From contig CAZOOZ010000001.1 of NCBI GenBank assembly GCA_964581565.1, positions 454,138-518,137 of the forward strand: 64,000 bases of DNA. Direction: 5' to 3'. A program made the position numbers and the translations under genes. The notes under the pieces were generated by a model. The model was not told the DNA's origin and ran no database searches. It saw nothing but the letters and a program-made list of their open reading frames with translations. Shown piece after piece: positions 25,155 to 35,012 of the stretch (positions within the stretch are counted from its first letter, which is position 1; the number at the start of each line of letters is the position of its first letter). The stretch comes from UBA1433 sp964581565 (GTDB lineage Bacteria; Bacillota; Clostridia; Eubacteriales; UBA1433).

Positions 25155-25565
25155 TTATGATTTCAATAAAATTTTCACTTCATCAACGGCTTCTTCTATA
25201 TATTTAGCTAAGGGCTTGTGCTCTATACCAAGTATGTTGATGTTGCATCTATTGGTTGGGATTAGAATTTTTTTTGCCTTGCTACAAGCCACAGCATTTG
25301 CAATTGCGCAAGATACTTCGCCGAGCATTGCATTGGCAAAAATAATTCCTACGGGGCCGATAATGATATCGGCAAATTGGCAATTATAGATAATGGCATT
25401 ATCGCCTGTGGCTGCATAATTCGCCCCTGATTTCATCATTGCAGAAGTTGCGAGCGCATTGGTGCCTGCTGCTGTTATCAGGGCATCTGGAAAAGTAGTT
25501 TTGAGTTGTTCGATAATGGCTTTGCCGATGCCTCCGCCTTGACCATCGATTACTAATATATTCAT
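25155..25565 (-). CDS. DUF3842-family protein
   Basis: About 136 residues, starting MNILVIDGQGGGIGKAIIEQL, a Rossmann-like glycine-rich nucleotide-binding opening, followed by alternating strands and helices (GPVGIIFANAMLGEVSCAIANAV, KILIPTNRCNINILG). This is the pattern of the DUF3842 family found in Clostridia. ATG 25565 is chosen because GAGGAG lies just upstream; the longer frame adds 19 unrelated residues. It stands alone between two plus-strand genes. Function unknown. Confidence 0.82.
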   Translation of the reverse strand: MNILVIDGQGGGIGKAIIEQLKTTFPDALITAAGTNALATSAMMKSGANYAATGDNAIIYNCQFADIIIGPVGIIFANAMLGEVSCAIANAVACSKAKKILIPTNRCNINILGIEHKPLAKYIEEAVDEVKILLKS

Positions 25566-25716
25566 AAAGGCATACTCCTCGTTGTTTTTCTTTATATTAC
25601 AGTAAATTAATTTATTATGCAATATTTTATACGGGAATATAAATTATGAATAATACTGTAATTTATACAAAATTTAGTGTATAATTAAATTTAATTTTAT
25701 AAGATATGAGGTAAAT

Positions 25717-26265
25717 ATGGGAGAAGAAAAGAAAAAGAAAAATAAGATCATCAAATGGAATGTAACATTTGATGGGGATGATTATGAGGTCAAAATTGAT
25801 ATAAAACCTTTTACAGGTAAACATAAAATTTATGTTGATGATGAGCTTGTTGATTTTGAAACGCCGGCGATCATTAGCTTTATTGCAGGGTTTGATCAAT
25901 ATATTAAAATTGGAGATAATGATCTATATGTCACATGCAGAGGAGGCAAGCTTGATTTAGCGATCAATGGAAAGATGCGCTCTGACGGCAAGGCGTTTGT
26001 GCCCATGCCGGATCCTCCAAAATGGATGTGGATATTATGCGCTTTCTGCATACCCGTACCTTTTATAGCCTTATTATTTGATCAAGTATTTTCACTTGCC
26101 GTAGTTGTTTCGTTAGTGGCTGTTTTTGTATGCATCTATTTTGCGATGCAGCCAAAAGATGAGCGAACGAGAGTGCGCATGAGCACTTTGGCAATGGGAA
26201 TTCCATGGGTTGTATTCGTTTTGATGCCATTATTCAATAAGTTTTTCTCAAACTTATTTTCATAA
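25717..26265 (+). CDS. Uncharacterised protein with C-terminal membrane segments
   Basis: 182 residues. Residues 1-100 are soluble and beta-rich (NVTFDGDDYEVKIDIKPFTGKHKIYVDDELVD; GDNDLYVTCRGGKLDLAINGK), resembling a small domain that repeats a strand-turn pattern. Residues about 105-180 hold three hydrophobic segments (WMWILCAFCIPVPFIALLF, LAVVVSLVAVFVCIYFAM, GIPWVVFVLMPLF). A family is not recognised. RBS GAGGT. It ends against a convergent terminator. Confidence 0.75.
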   Translation: MGEEKKKKNKIIKWNVTFDGDDYEVKIDIKPFTGKHKIYVDDELVDFETPAIISFIAGFDQYIKIGDNDLYVTCRGGKLDLAINGKMRSDGKAFVPMPDPPKWMWILCAFCIPVPFIALLFDQVFSLAVVVSLVAVFVCIYFAMQPKDERTRVRMSTLAMGIPWVVFVLMPLFNKFFSNLFS

Positions 26266-26272
26266 AAGAAAT

Positions 26273-26322
26273 ATGAGATAATAAAGGCAAAGAATGTTTA
26301 TTCATTGCCTTTATTATCTCAT
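26273..26322. terminator. Bidirectional terminator
   Basis: 18-bp perfect inverted repeat (ATGAGATAATAAAGGCAA and complement) with a 14-base loop between the convergent genes. The 3' arm touches the stop codon of the minus-strand gene. Confidence 0.75.
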
Positions 26323-26534
26323 TACATTGGAATAATTCTGCTGACTTTATATCCCGTATCTTCTACGGCAATTTTCAATCTTTCGTCTGTTTGAGTGGTC
26401 TGCATCGTTGCTGTGCCTTGTTTAGAATCTACCGAAATATTTTTTATTTCGCCTAATGACTGCAAAGCATTTTTCACTGTCTCGGCGCAATGACCGCACT
26501 GCATACCTTCAATAAACATTTTCACTTTTTGCAT
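26322..26534 (-). CDS. Heavy-metal-associated domain protein (CopZ-like)
   Basis: 70 residues forming one HMA domain, with the metal-binding GMQCGHC motif (CxxC) and the strand-helix pattern of copper chaperones. It probably carries Cu(I), but no copper ATPase gene is nearby. RBS TGAGGTAG precedes the ATG. Confidence 0.88.
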   Translation of the reverse strand: MQKVKMFIEGMQCGHCAETVKNALQSLGEIKNISVDSKQGTATMQTTQTDERLKIAVEDTGYKVSRIIPM

Positions 26535-26622
26535 AAATCTACCTCATAATCATTTTAATTATTTTTTATTGTGTCTTTTAGTATGAGCATTTAACAGCAA
26601 TATTATGAAAAAAAATATTCAA

Positions 26623-26649
26623 TAAAAAACACACTGCAAAGGCAGTGTG
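26623..26649 (-). terminator. Terminator after tRNA-Asn
   Basis: On the minus strand CACACTGC-CTTT-GCAGTGTG followed by TTTTTTA. Confidence 0.88.
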
Positions 26650-26660
26650 AAATTTTTGTT

Positions 26661-26736
<76 letters not shown>

Positions 26737-26807
26737 AATTGAATCAATATTATTTTATCCTCAAATAATAAATTGTCAAGCATTATATCATTTTTGCGAT
26801 AATTCTA

Positions 26808-27995
26808 TTAATGAAGATAGTCTTTTAGTTTTTTGCTTCGGCTTGGGTGTCTTAATTTTCTCAAAGCCTTTGCTTCAATTTGACGAATTCGTTCTCTGGT
26901 CACTTTGAATTCTGCACCTACTTCTTCCAAAGTTCTTGGCCTCCCATCCTCGAGTCCAAAACGAAGCTTTAACACTTTCGCTTCTCTTGGCGTGAGAGTA
27001 TTTAAAACCTCAAGCAGTTGTTCTCGAAGCAAGGTATAGGAAGCTATGTCTTCGGGAGCGGGGGAATAATTATCTTTTATAAAATCTTTTAGATGGCTGT
27101 CTTCTTCCTCACCGATCGGGGTCTCCAATGATACGGGATCTTGCGCAATTTTCATAATTTCAATAACTCTGTCAACGCTGTATCCCAATTCTTTTGCCAA
27201 TTCTTCCGGCATCGGCTCGCGGCCCAGTTGTTGATGCATACTTCGCTGTAATCTGATTTGCTTATTAATTGTTTCTACCATATGCACAGGTATTCGTATC
27301 GTTCGTGCCTGGTCTGCAATAGCGCGTGTTATGGCCTGTCTGATCCACCATGTCGCGTACGTACTGAACTTATAACCTTTTGTATAATCAAATTTCTCAA
27401 CGGCCTTCATCAGACCCAGATTGCCTTCCTGTATCAAATCCAAGAATGTCATGCCTCTTCCGGAATAACGTTTGGCTATGCTCACAACAAGTCTTAAATT
27501 TGCCTTTGATAATTTGTTTCGAGCTTCCTTATCACCGTTTTTGCTGGCCTTTGCAAGTTCGACTTCTTCTTCAGCTGTAAGTAAGTCAATTTTACCGATA
27601 TTTTTAAGATACATTTTAACCGCATCATTTACATTAATATTATCTGACGCAGCAACAAATTTAGGGTCTATTTCTTCGGAATCATCATCCATATCGATTA
27701 AATCATCATCATCAAGCTCTAAAAACACATCTTCATTTTCAATATCATTTTCTAAAAATACTTTGTCATCAACAATTTGAATATCATTGATGGTAAAAAA
27801 ATCAAGCAGTTCTTCTATTTGAGAAGGCATTACTTCTGATACGCCCGATAAAGTGTCTTGAAATTCCTTGTCGGAAATCTTTTTCTCTTCCTTTACTCTT
27901 TCTTTAAATTCTTCTATTTTTTCCATGAAATTTTTAGATTCATCACATTCAAATTCTTCTTCTTTTAATTCTTTTTCATCCATTGGTTTGTCCAT
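26808..27995 (-). CDS. rpoD: Principal RNA polymerase sigma factor (SigA)
   Basis: 395 residues. It has an acidic N-terminal region (1.1), then regions 1.2-4.2: DAVKMYLKNIGKIDLLT, AKRYSGRGMTFLDLIQEGNLGLMKAVEKFDY, GYKFSTYATWWIRQAITRAIADQARTIR (2.3-2.4), region 3 and EVGAEFKVTRERIRQIEAKALRKLR (4.2). Directly follows dnaG with 2 bases between stop and start; the RBS (AAAGGTGGTG) lies inside the end of dnaG. dnaG-rpoD pairing is the classic macromolecular synthesis operon. Confidence 0.98.
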   Translation of the reverse strand: MDKPMDEKELKEEEFECDESKNFMEKIEEFKERVKEEKKISDKEFQDTLSGVSEVMPSQIEELLDFFTINDIQIVDDKVFLENDIENEDVFLELDDDDLIDMDDDSEEIDPKFVAASDNINVNDAVKMYLKNIGKIDLLTAEEEVELAKASKNGDKEARNKLSKANLRLVVSIAKRYSGRGMTFLDLIQEGNLGLMKAVEKFDYTKGYKFSTYATWWIRQAITRAIADQARTIRIPVHMVETINKQIRLQRSMHQQLGREPMPEELAKELGYSVDRVIEIMKIAQDPVSLETPIGEEEDSHLKDFIKDNYSPAPEDIASYTLLREQLLEVLNTLTPREAKVLKLRFGLEDGRPRTLEEVGAEFKVTRERIRQIEAKALRKLRHPSRSKKLKDYLH

Positions 27996-27997
27996 TA

Positions 27998-29779
27998 TTA
28001 TATAGCACCACCTTTAATTATTTCGATAGATTTTTTGAGTTCGTTGATTTGCATTAAATAATCATTCGCTAAGATAACATTATTTGTTTTTAAAGCATGG
28101 GTATATTTTAATTTGGTATCTGCAATATTTTTATTAATATTGTCAATAGAGACAATATTAATGTATCCCAGCATCTGACTTTTGTCTACAAATTTATTAT
28201 CAAGCAATATTTTGCTTATGTATTGTACATCATTTTCATTATTTAATAAAGATATATATTCAGACGGAGTGAATATTTTGTTGTTTTCATATGCTATAAT
28301 AATAAATTCTAAAGTGTCTTTCAAAATTCCTTCTTTAAATTCTAAATTTTTTAGTTTATATTTATAATTCTGATAAATTTCACTGTTATTAGACAAAATA
28401 TTTATTATTTTTTCCTGTGCGGTTATATTTCCCTGTTTGGGTTCATCTTTTTGTTTTACCTGAAATTTAATCGGCTCAATGTCTCCTTGTTTATATTTTT
28501 CAAGCTGTTGTTTAATAGTGCCTTTTGGAATCTTAGATATACCAGATATATAGTTGATATAAGTTTCTAATCTTATAACATCAGAAATTTTGCTGATTAT
28601 CTGAAGTGCGTTTGATGCATATTTAGCTCTGTTTTCATCTGTATCAAATTTGGCGCCATATGCTTTTTGCGATTGGTTTAATTTGTAAATGTAAACATCT
28701 ACAGACTTGTCGATAAGTGATAAAAATTCATTAGCTCCAAATTTTCTGATGAATTCATCGGGATCTTTGGCCTTGGATAAAGTGATAATCTTTACATCTA
28801 AGCCCATATCGTCCAAAAATTGTGCGTTTCTGATTGTTGCTGATACACCTGCTGCATCACTGTCATAAGATAAATAAACCGTTTTATTGTATTGTTTGAT
28901 CAACAGTGCCTGATTTGTTGTAAGCGCGGTACCCAGTGAGGCAATGGCGTTTTTTATGCCCGCTGAAGCCAATGCGACCACATCCATATATCCTTCGACC
29001 AAAAGCAAATAATCCTGACAGAAAGCTTTTGCCCGATTTAAATTATATAAATGTCTTCCTTTTACAAAAATATCGGTTTCCGCCGTATTTAAATATTTTG
29101 GATTATCATTTTTATTAATTGTCCTTCCGCCAAATCCGATTACTCTGCCTGAAATATCCTGGATAGGAAACATAAGGCGACCTCTAAATTTATCATAAAT
29201 AGTATCTGATTTAGCGGATTTATTACCAAGGCCGGATTTTAAAAATTCGGTTTTAGTATATCCTTTTTTTAATAAATTATTTAATAAGCTATTCCAATCA
29301 TTTTTGGCATATCCTATGGCAAATTCTCTTAAGATTGCTTCCGTGAGAGCCCGGCTTAAAGCATAATCTTTTGCCTGAAAAGAATATCGTAATTGTTTGT
29401 AAAATATATTTGCGGCATCTTTATTAATGGAATACAGTCTTTTGTTTAGATTATGTTTTTCCATTAAGGCCTTATCGTTATAATCTTCAAGCTGGATATT
29501 ATAGCGGTCGGCAAGAAGATTAACAGCTTCAACAAAAGATAAATTTTCAATTTTCATTACAAAATTAATTACATTTCCTCCGGCGCCACACCCAAAACAG
29601 TGAAACAACCCTTTGTGTGGCGTTACAATTAAGCTCGGCGTTTTTTCATTATGGAAAGGGCAGATTGCCTTGTATTGATTGCCTGATTTGTTTAAAGTAA
29701 TATATGAATTGATTACGGAAAATATATCAGCTTTATAAAGAATTTCGTCTATTTTATTTTGTTTTATATATCCTGGCAT
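27998..29779 (-). CDS. dnaG: DNA primase
   Basis: 593 residues. The N-terminal CHC2 zinc finger is visible as CPFHNEKTPSLIVTP-HKGLFHCFGCGAGG, followed by the Toprim catalytic core with LLVEGYMDVVALASAG and SYDSDAAGVSA. The C-terminal part is the DnaB-interacting helical domain. Located between dgt and rpoD in one transcription unit. The start is supported by CGGAG 5 bases upstream. Confidence 0.97.
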   Translation of the reverse strand: MPGYIKQNKIDEILYKADIFSVINSYITLNKSGNQYKAICPFHNEKTPSLIVTPHKGLFHCFGCGAGGNVINFVMKIENLSFVEAVNLLADRYNIQLEDYNDKALMEKHNLNKRLYSINKDAANIFYKQLRYSFQAKDYALSRALTEAILREFAIGYAKNDWNSLLNNLLKKGYTKTEFLKSGLGNKSAKSDTIYDKFRGRLMFPIQDISGRVIGFGGRTINKNDNPKYLNTAETDIFVKGRHLYNLNRAKAFCQDYLLLVEGYMDVVALASAGIKNAIASLGTALTTNQALLIKQYNKTVYLSYDSDAAGVSATIRNAQFLDDMGLDVKIITLSKAKDPDEFIRKFGANEFLSLIDKSVDVYIYKLNQSQKAYGAKFDTDENRAKYASNALQIISKISDVIRLETYINYISGISKIPKGTIKQQLEKYKQGDIEPIKFQVKQKDEPKQGNITAQEKIINILSNNSEIYQNYKYKLKNLEFKEGILKDTLEFIIIAYENNKIFTPSEYISLLNNENDVQYISKILLDNKFVDKSQMLGYINIVSIDNINKNIADTKLKYTHALKTNNVILANDYLMQINELKKSIEIIKGGAI

Positions 29780-29792
29780 CTAAACTCCGAAA

Positions 29793-30788
29793 CTAATTTA
29801 TATTCCAAGTGTTTGGGATATAAATATCAGTGTATTTATTAATGGCGTATCTGTCTGTCATTCCTGCTATATAATCACATACTCCACGCTCTATTCCTTC
29901 ACTTTGTGCGATTTCTTTATACTGTTTTGGAAGCAGTTCGCAATGTCTGAAATAGTAATCAAAAAGCTGGCGAACAATATTTTTGGCCTTTGCGTCTTCT
30001 TTGAATTTATGTTTAGAGCTATTATATACATTTTCAAACAAGAATGACCGCAGTTCGTTGGTCGCGTTAATAATTTTGTCGCTCATTTTGATATCTGCGC
30101 AATCCATACTTGTTTTTATAATATCTTTTACAATGCAATCCACTCTTTTAGGGTTAGTTGGACCAAGGATTTTTATAACCGAGGCAGGGATGTTCTCAAA
30201 AGTTAGGATCTCGCTTCTCAACGCATCGTCCAAATCGTGGTTAATATAAGCGGTTCGATCTGCCAGATGAACAATTTTTGCTTCCAAGGTTTTTTGTATT
30301 TTGCCGCCGTTGTGATTGGCAATGCCGTCTCTTACCTCATAAGTCAAATTTAAAGCCTCAAGCTTTTCCACGGTGCGCAGGCTTTGTGCCGCATGATCAA
30401 AGCCGCCTGGCATAATTTCGTTTAATACGGATTCACCTAAATGACCAAAGGGGGTATGGCCCAAATCGTGACCCAAAGCAATCGCCTCCGTGAGATCTTC
30501 ATTCAGTCTTAAAGCACGTGCAATAACACGCGCAATTTGTGAAACTTCTATGGTATGCGTCAGCCTTGTTCTATAGTGATCTCCTTCAGGAGCCAGGAAT
30601 ACCTGTGTTTTATGTTTCAGACGCCTGAAGGATTTTGAATGAATGATTCTATCTCTATCCCTTTCGAAACATGTGCGGATTTCACACTCGGGTATTGGCA
30701 ATTCTCTGCCTTTTGTTTGGGCGCATTTTACGGCATGTATAGATAGTCTCATGTATTCTTCTTTTTCTTTGAATTCTCTAATATTCAT
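29793..30788 (-). CDS. dgt: dGTP triphosphohydrolase family HD protein
   Basis: About 331 residues. It contains the HD-domain metal motif in ALGHDLGHTPFGHLGE, preceded by the family motif DRDRIIHSKSFRRLKHKTQVF. These enzymes hydrolyse dGTP to deoxyguanosine and triphosphate, or act on other dNTPs. ATG 30788 is preferred over an upstream ATG since AGAGG is placed correctly. First gene of the dgt-dnaG-rpoD operon, as in many clostridia. Confidence 0.92.
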   Translation of the reverse strand: MNIREFKEKEEYMRLSIHAVKCAQTKGRELPIPECEIRTCFERDRDRIIHSKSFRRLKHKTQVFLAPEGDHYRTRLTHTIEVSQIARVIARALRLNEDLTEAIALGHDLGHTPFGHLGESVLNEIMPGGFDHAAQSLRTVEKLEALNLTYEVRDGIANHNGGKIQKTLEAKIVHLADRTAYINHDLDDALRSEILTFENIPASVIKILGPTNPKRVDCIVKDIIKTSMDCADIKMSDKIINATNELRSFLFENVYNSSKHKFKEDAKAKNIVRQLFDYYFRHCELLPKQYKEIAQSEGIERGVCDYIAGMTDRYAINKYTDIYIPNTWNIN

Positions 30789-30875
30789 CTTGGCCTCTTT
30801 ATTTTTTATTATATACCATGGAGGGATTATATTCAATAAAACAAACACCAGTTCTTTATATGGACTTAGAAAAAT

Positions 30876-30904
30876 TTGTATTTTAAAGTATATTACGGTA
30901 TAAT
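30876..30904 (+). promoter_or_regulatory. Promoter for glnS
   Basis: TTGTAT (30876-30881), 17-base spacer, perfect TATAAT (30899-30904), 40 bases before the start. Confidence 0.75.
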
Positions 30905-30944
30905 ATAGAAATATTATTAAAGACTTAAATTTAAAGAGGGTATT

Positions 30945-32603
30945 ATGTCAGAAGGCAAAAAATTATCAAATTTTATTTGGGATGCAATTGATGAAGAATT
31001 AGGCAGCGGCATCAGAGACAGTGTCTATACCCGTTTTCCGCCTGAGCCAAACGGTTACTTGCATATAGGACATGCCAAAGCAATCTATATAAATTTTACG
31101 ACAGCAAAACGTTATAACGGCAAGACGAATCTGCGCTTCGATGATACGAACCCGACTAAAGAAGATGTTGAATATGTAGAGAGTATACAAGAAGACATCA
31201 AATGGCTTGGATATAGTTGGAACAGGCTTTGTTTCGGTTCGGATTATTTTATGCAAACTTATTTATATGCAATCGAATTAATAAAAAAAGGGCTTGCTTA
31301 TGTTGACGATCTATCAGCGGAAGAAATCAAAGATTACAGAGGCACGCTGACGACGCAAGGTAAAGAAAGCCCATACAGAAACCGTGCAACCGAAGAAAAT
31401 CTGGAGCTGTTTCAGCAAATGAAAGAAGGAAAATTTGCTGACGGAACTAAAGTTTTAAGAGCGAAAATTGATATGCAAAGTCCGAATATTGTGTTGCGTG
31501 ACCCTGTAATATACAGAATTCTCCATGCGTATCATCACAATTCTAAAGATGAATGGTGTATTTATCCGCTTTATGATTTTGCGCATCCCATTCAGGATGC
31601 TATTGAGGGAATTACTTATTCACTATGTTCGTTAGAATTTGAAAATAATCGGCCGTTATACGAATGGGTGCTAGAAAATTTGGATGATTATAAAGTGAAG
31701 CGTCCAAGGCAAATAGAGTTTGCAAGACTCAATTTGGAAAATACTGTTATGAGTAAACGTTTTTTAAAACGCTTAGTTGATGAAGGGACTGTAGACGGAT
31801 GGGATGACCCGCGCCTTCCCACACTTTGCGGACTAAGAAGAAGAGGGGTGACACCACAGGCAATCAATAATTTTTGTGAAGCAATAGGTATTTCAAAATC
31901 AAACAGTGAAGTAGAATATGCGCTTTTTGAACATATGATAAGGGATGATTTAAAACCGAAAGCAAATCGCGTGATGGCGATTTTGGATCCTGTGAAGGTC
32001 GTTATTACGAATTATCAAGAAGGTAAAATCGAGTATTTACCTGTCAGTAATAATATGGATAATGAAGAATTGGGAATGAGAGAGGTTCCTTTTGGCAGAG
32101 AAATATATATAGAACGTGAAGACTTTATGGAAATACCACCTAAAAAATATCACAGGTTGTATCCCGGCAACGAAGTAAGATTGATGGGAGCTTATTTTAT
32201 AAAATGTCAGGATATTATCAAGGATGAACAAGGTAATATCATTCAAATAAACTGCACATATGATGAAAAAACAAAAAATGGATCGGGATTTACAGAACGA
32301 AAAGTGAAAGGAACGATCCATTGGGTAGAAAAAACGACATGTGAAAAATTCCAAGCAAATCTATATGAACAATTGCTATTGGATGATAACTTTGGCAAAG
32401 ATTTTATGGAAAGATTGAATCCAAGTTCATTAACTACCGTAGTTGTATATTGTGAACCGTGTTTGAAAAACGCAAAACCAGGTGAAGTGTTTCAATTTGT
32501 ACGTAATGGATATTTTGCGGCGGACAGCAAACTTAGCAAAGAGAAAATCCCTGTATTCAACAAAGTAGTGTCTTTGAAAAGTTCATATAAAGTTCAACTT
32601 TAA
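30945..32603 (+). CDS. glnS: Glutaminyl-tRNA synthetase
   Basis: 552 residues. Class I signatures PPEPNGYLHIGHAKAI (HIGH) and VMSKR (KMSKS equivalent), with the GlnRS-specific insertions DDTNPTKE and EFARLNLENTVMSKR, and a C-terminal beta-barrel anticodon domain. It charges tRNA-Gln directly, so this organism does not rely only on the GluRS/GatCAB route as many Firmicutes do. Own promoter with no T-box visible in the short leader. Followed after 11 bases by dxr. Confidence 0.95.
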   Translation: MSEGKKLSNFIWDAIDEELGSGIRDSVYTRFPPEPNGYLHIGHAKAIYINFTTAKRYNGKTNLRFDDTNPTKEDVEYVESIQEDIKWLGYSWNRLCFGSDYFMQTYLYAIELIKKGLAYVDDLSAEEIKDYRGTLTTQGKESPYRNRATEENLELFQQMKEGKFADGTKVLRAKIDMQSPNIVLRDPVIYRILHAYHHNSKDEWCIYPLYDFAHPIQDAIEGITYSLCSLEFENNRPLYEWVLENLDDYKVKRPRQIEFARLNLENTVMSKRFLKRLVDEGTVDGWDDPRLPTLCGLRRRGVTPQAINNFCEAIGISKSNSEVEYALFEHMIRDDLKPKANRVMAILDPVKVVITNYQEGKIEYLPVSNNMDNEELGMREVPFGREIYIEREDFMEIPPKKYHRLYPGNEVRLMGAYFIKCQDIIKDEQGNIIQINCTYDEKTKNGSGFTERKVKGTIHWVEKTTCEKFQANLYEQLLLDDNFGKDFMERLNPSSLTTVVVYCEPCLKNAKPGEVFQFVRNGYFAADSKLSKEKIPVFNKVVSLKSSYKVQL

Positions 32604-32620
32604 AAGGGCTAAGGATGACT

Positions 32621-33778
32621 ATGAAATATTTATCTGTTTTGGGCTCAACCGGATCTGTCGGCACGCAGACACTGAACGTGGTCAGGAACAACAAGGATTT
32701 ATTAGGCATAAAAGCGCTGGCAGCAAATAGCAATATTCGATTGCTGCATGAGCAAATAGAAGAATTCCGTCCTGAAATTGTTGCGGTCTATGACAAAGAA
32801 TCTGCGTTCAAATTAAAAGACAGCATAAAAAATAATGTGAGCATTGTATATGGCATGGATGGGCTGTGCGAAGTTGCCGCTTATCATGCAGCCGATATGG
32901 TTGTAAGCGCAATTTCCGGAAGTATTGGGCTGCTGCCTACATATACGGCTATTGAAAACGGCAAAAATATAGCACTCGCGAATAAAGAAACAATGGTAAT
33001 TGCGGGAAATATCATCAATGACTTAGCTAAAGAGAAGAAAGCATCAATCATTCCTGTTGACAGTGAACACAGCGCAATTTTTCAATGCTTGTATGGGAAC
33101 GAAAAAGAAGACTTAAATAAAATTTTACTAACCGCGTCAGGAGGACCGTTTTTAAGAAAATCAAAAGAGGAATTAAGCAATGTAACCGTCGAAGATGCCT
33201 TAAAGCATCCGAATTGGTCTATGGGAAGCAAGATAAGCATTGATTCTGCGACACTGATGAACAAAGGGCTTGAAGTCATTGAAGCAGCAATGCTCTTTGG
33301 CGTAGACTATAATAAAATTGAAGTTGTTGTGCATCCTCAAAGCATTGTTCACTCCATGGTAGAGTATAGAGACGGCTCGATTATTGCACAAATGGGGATT
33401 GCAGATATGCAGATTCCGATACATATTGCATTGTTTTATCCGCAAAGAATAAAAGCTACATATAAAAAATTAAATTTATTCAATAAAAAGCTATCGTTTT
33501 TTGAACCGGATATGGAAACTTTTTATAGTCTTAAACTGGCTTATGAAGCCATAAGAATCGGTCATACAATGCCTCTTGTTTTAAATGCGGCCAATGAGAT
33601 TGCAGTTCATGCATTTTTAAGAAAAGAAATCAAGTTTTTACATATTCCTCGGATTGTTGCAGAAATGATGGAAATGCATGATTTACTTAAATATCTTTCT
33701 ATTCAAGAAATATGTGAATTGGATAAAATAATAAAATTGCAAACAAAAAAATATATAGCAAAAAAATATTTAATCTAG
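32621..33778 (+). CDS. dxr: 1-deoxy-D-xylulose 5-phosphate reductoisomerase
   Basis: About 385 residues, the usual length. NADPH-binding GSTGSVGTQTLNV at the N-terminus; catalytic region IPVDSEHSAIFQCL and SMGSKISIDSATLMNKGLEVIEA. It makes methylerythritol phosphate, the committed step of the non-mevalonate isoprenoid pathway. ATG 32621 is used because AAGG at 32611 is 6 bases upstream; ATG 32615 is possible. The stop codon overlaps the end of the convergent DUF523 gene by 9 bases. Confidence 0.95.
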   Translation: MKYLSVLGSTGSVGTQTLNVVRNNKDLLGIKALAANSNIRLLHEQIEEFRPEIVAVYDKESAFKLKDSIKNNVSIVYGMDGLCEVAAYHAADMVVSAISGSIGLLPTYTAIENGKNIALANKETMVIAGNIINDLAKEKKASIIPVDSEHSAIFQCLYGNEKEDLNKILLTASGGPFLRKSKEELSNVTVEDALKHPNWSMGSKISIDSATLMNKGLEVIEAAMLFGVDYNKIEVVVHPQSIVHSMVEYRDGSIIAQMGIADMQIPIHIALFYPQRIKATYKKLNLFNKKLSFFEPDMETFYSLKLAYEAIRIGHTMPLVLNAANEIAVHAFLRKEIKFLHIPRIVAEMMEMHDLLKYLSIQEICELDKIIKLQTKKYIAKKYLI

Positions 33779-34207
33779 CTTAAAATTATTTTCATCGAAT
33801 ATTTCAAACCCGTTATTTATAAATAGCTGCGCGGTAATGCCGTTGCCGCAGGTCAAAGTGCCGGAAAAAGTGCCGTCATAAATTTGACCGTGGCCGCAAG
33901 AAGGGGAACGTGATTTAAGAATAGCTTTTTGCGCACCAAACATTTGTGCGATTTTTAAAGCTTCATTGGCGCCTATTTGGAACTCGTGATCCAATATTCT
34001 GCCCGCCTTGCTCACTACATGACGGGCATTGTTTCTACAAATGATTTCACTTGCATCACGAGGTGTGGGAAGGCCCCCTAATTGTTCGGGGCAAATCATA
34101 ATGGCTTTGCCTTCGTTTACGAGTTTGACAATCTCATCTATTTTGCTGCTTGTGCCGTCATAACGGCAATCAATACCATACAGACACATACTCACAACGT
34201 ATTTCAT
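33770..34207 (-). CDS. DUF523-family protein (YbbK-like)
   Basis: 145 residues with the DUF523 pattern: MCLYGIDCRYDG, CPEQLGGLPTPRDASEI, and LKSRSPSCGHGQIYDGTFSG. The conserved cysteines (in CPEQ and SPSCG) suggest a metal or sulfur chemistry, but the function is not established. First of a minus-strand group with glutaredoxin and flavin reductase genes, all with redox-type features. Overlaps the dxr stop by 9 bases. Confidence 0.85.
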   Translation of the reverse strand: MKYVVSMCLYGIDCRYDGTSSKIDEIVKLVNEGKAIMICPEQLGGLPTPRDASEIICRNNARHVVSKAGRILDHEFQIGANEALKIAQMFGAQKAILKSRSPSCGHGQIYDGTFSGTLTCGNGITAQLFINNGFEIFDENNFKLD

Positions 34208-34220
34208 GAAATGAATACCA

Positions 34221-34475
34221 TTATTCCTTAAGCATTGCCTCTACTTTTTCATTGTCGATAAGTTCTTTGATTTCGGGAAAACCACCAATTAATTTGTCTC
34301 CGAAGAAAATTTGCGGAACAGTTTGCATTTTTGTGCGGTTAACCAGTTCGTCAAATTCAACACTGTCAAAATCGATTTTGATTTCGTCGTATTTTATGTT
34401 GTTTGAATCCATAAGTTTTTTTGCTCTTACACACCAAGGACATGGTTCTGCACAGTAAATTGTAACTTTTTTCAT
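34221..34475 (-). CDS. Glutaredoxin
   Basis: 84 residues of a thioredoxin fold with active site CPWC (CAEPCPWCVRAKKLMDS), cis-proline TVPQIFFGDKLIGG and a short helical end. Start ATG 34475 is chosen since the RBS (AAAGG) overlaps the earlier ATG at 34484. It uses glutathione or another thiol for disulfide reduction; many clostridia lack glutathione, so the in vivo reductant is uncertain. Confidence 0.9.
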   Translation of the reverse strand: MKKVTIYCAEPCPWCVRAKKLMDSNNIKYDEIKIDFDSVEFDELVNRTKMQTVPQIFFGDKLIGGFPEIKELIDNEKVEAMLKE

Positions 34476-34496
34476 AAAATTCATCCTTTTATTGTT

Positions 34497-35012
34497 TTAT
34501 TCTGTAATATAACAATTTCTTATAGTGCCAACAAACATGATATGATAATCATTATTATGCTCATATTTTGCATGTATATAATCAGCTTTTATGCCGGTCG
34601 GTTCCATTGATTGAATATATGCTGTTTCGCATTCAAAATGCAGATACGCTTGTTTTATGATAATGCTGCCGGAAAGATATCCTTTGATATAATCAATTTC
34701 TGCAAGTTTAAATTTATCAGCATCCTTGCCTGATTTCGTACCGCATATCATGAGAGCGGTATTTAATGAATCATTTTTTGGGACACTGACAGTAAAAACA
34801 GGCATGTCTTTGAGTATGTCATAAGTATGTCTGCTATAACGTACCCACACAGTCAAAGAAAGCTCTCCCCAGGCCCGCCCCAGTGTCGCCCAGCCAATCG
34901 TCATTGTATTTGGCTGATTTTGGGTCGTATTATATGTATTTAAAAATGCACCGTTGTTGTCTAAGCCGTTCATCAAAAGATCAAAACTATCATTTATATC
35001 AATTTTTTTCAT
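34497..35012 (-). CDS. Flavin reductase-like FMN-binding protein
   Basis: 171 residues of the flavin reductase family, with a split-barrel FMN-binding pattern (TMTIGWATLGRAWGELSLTVWVRYSRHTYDI, FTVSVPKNDSL, KFKLAEIDYIKG, HFECETAYIQSM). It likely binds FMN non-covalently and reduces it using NAD(P)H or acts in electron transfer. RBS TTAGGAGGA is strong, so this is the first gene of the minus-strand group with glutaredoxin and DUF523. Confidence 0.85.
   Translation of the reverse strand: MKKIDINDSFDLLMNGLDNNGAFLNTYNTTQNQPNTMTIGWATLGRAWGELSLTVWVRYSRHTYDILKDMPVFTVSVPKNDSLNTALMICGTKSGKDADKFKLAEIDYIKGYLSGSIIIKQAYLHFECETAYIQSMEPTGIKADYIHAKYEHNNDYHIMFVGTIRNCYITE

Noticed and set aside
30849..30944. 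T-box leader for glnS
   Set aside because: The leader is too short and has no T-box core sequence.
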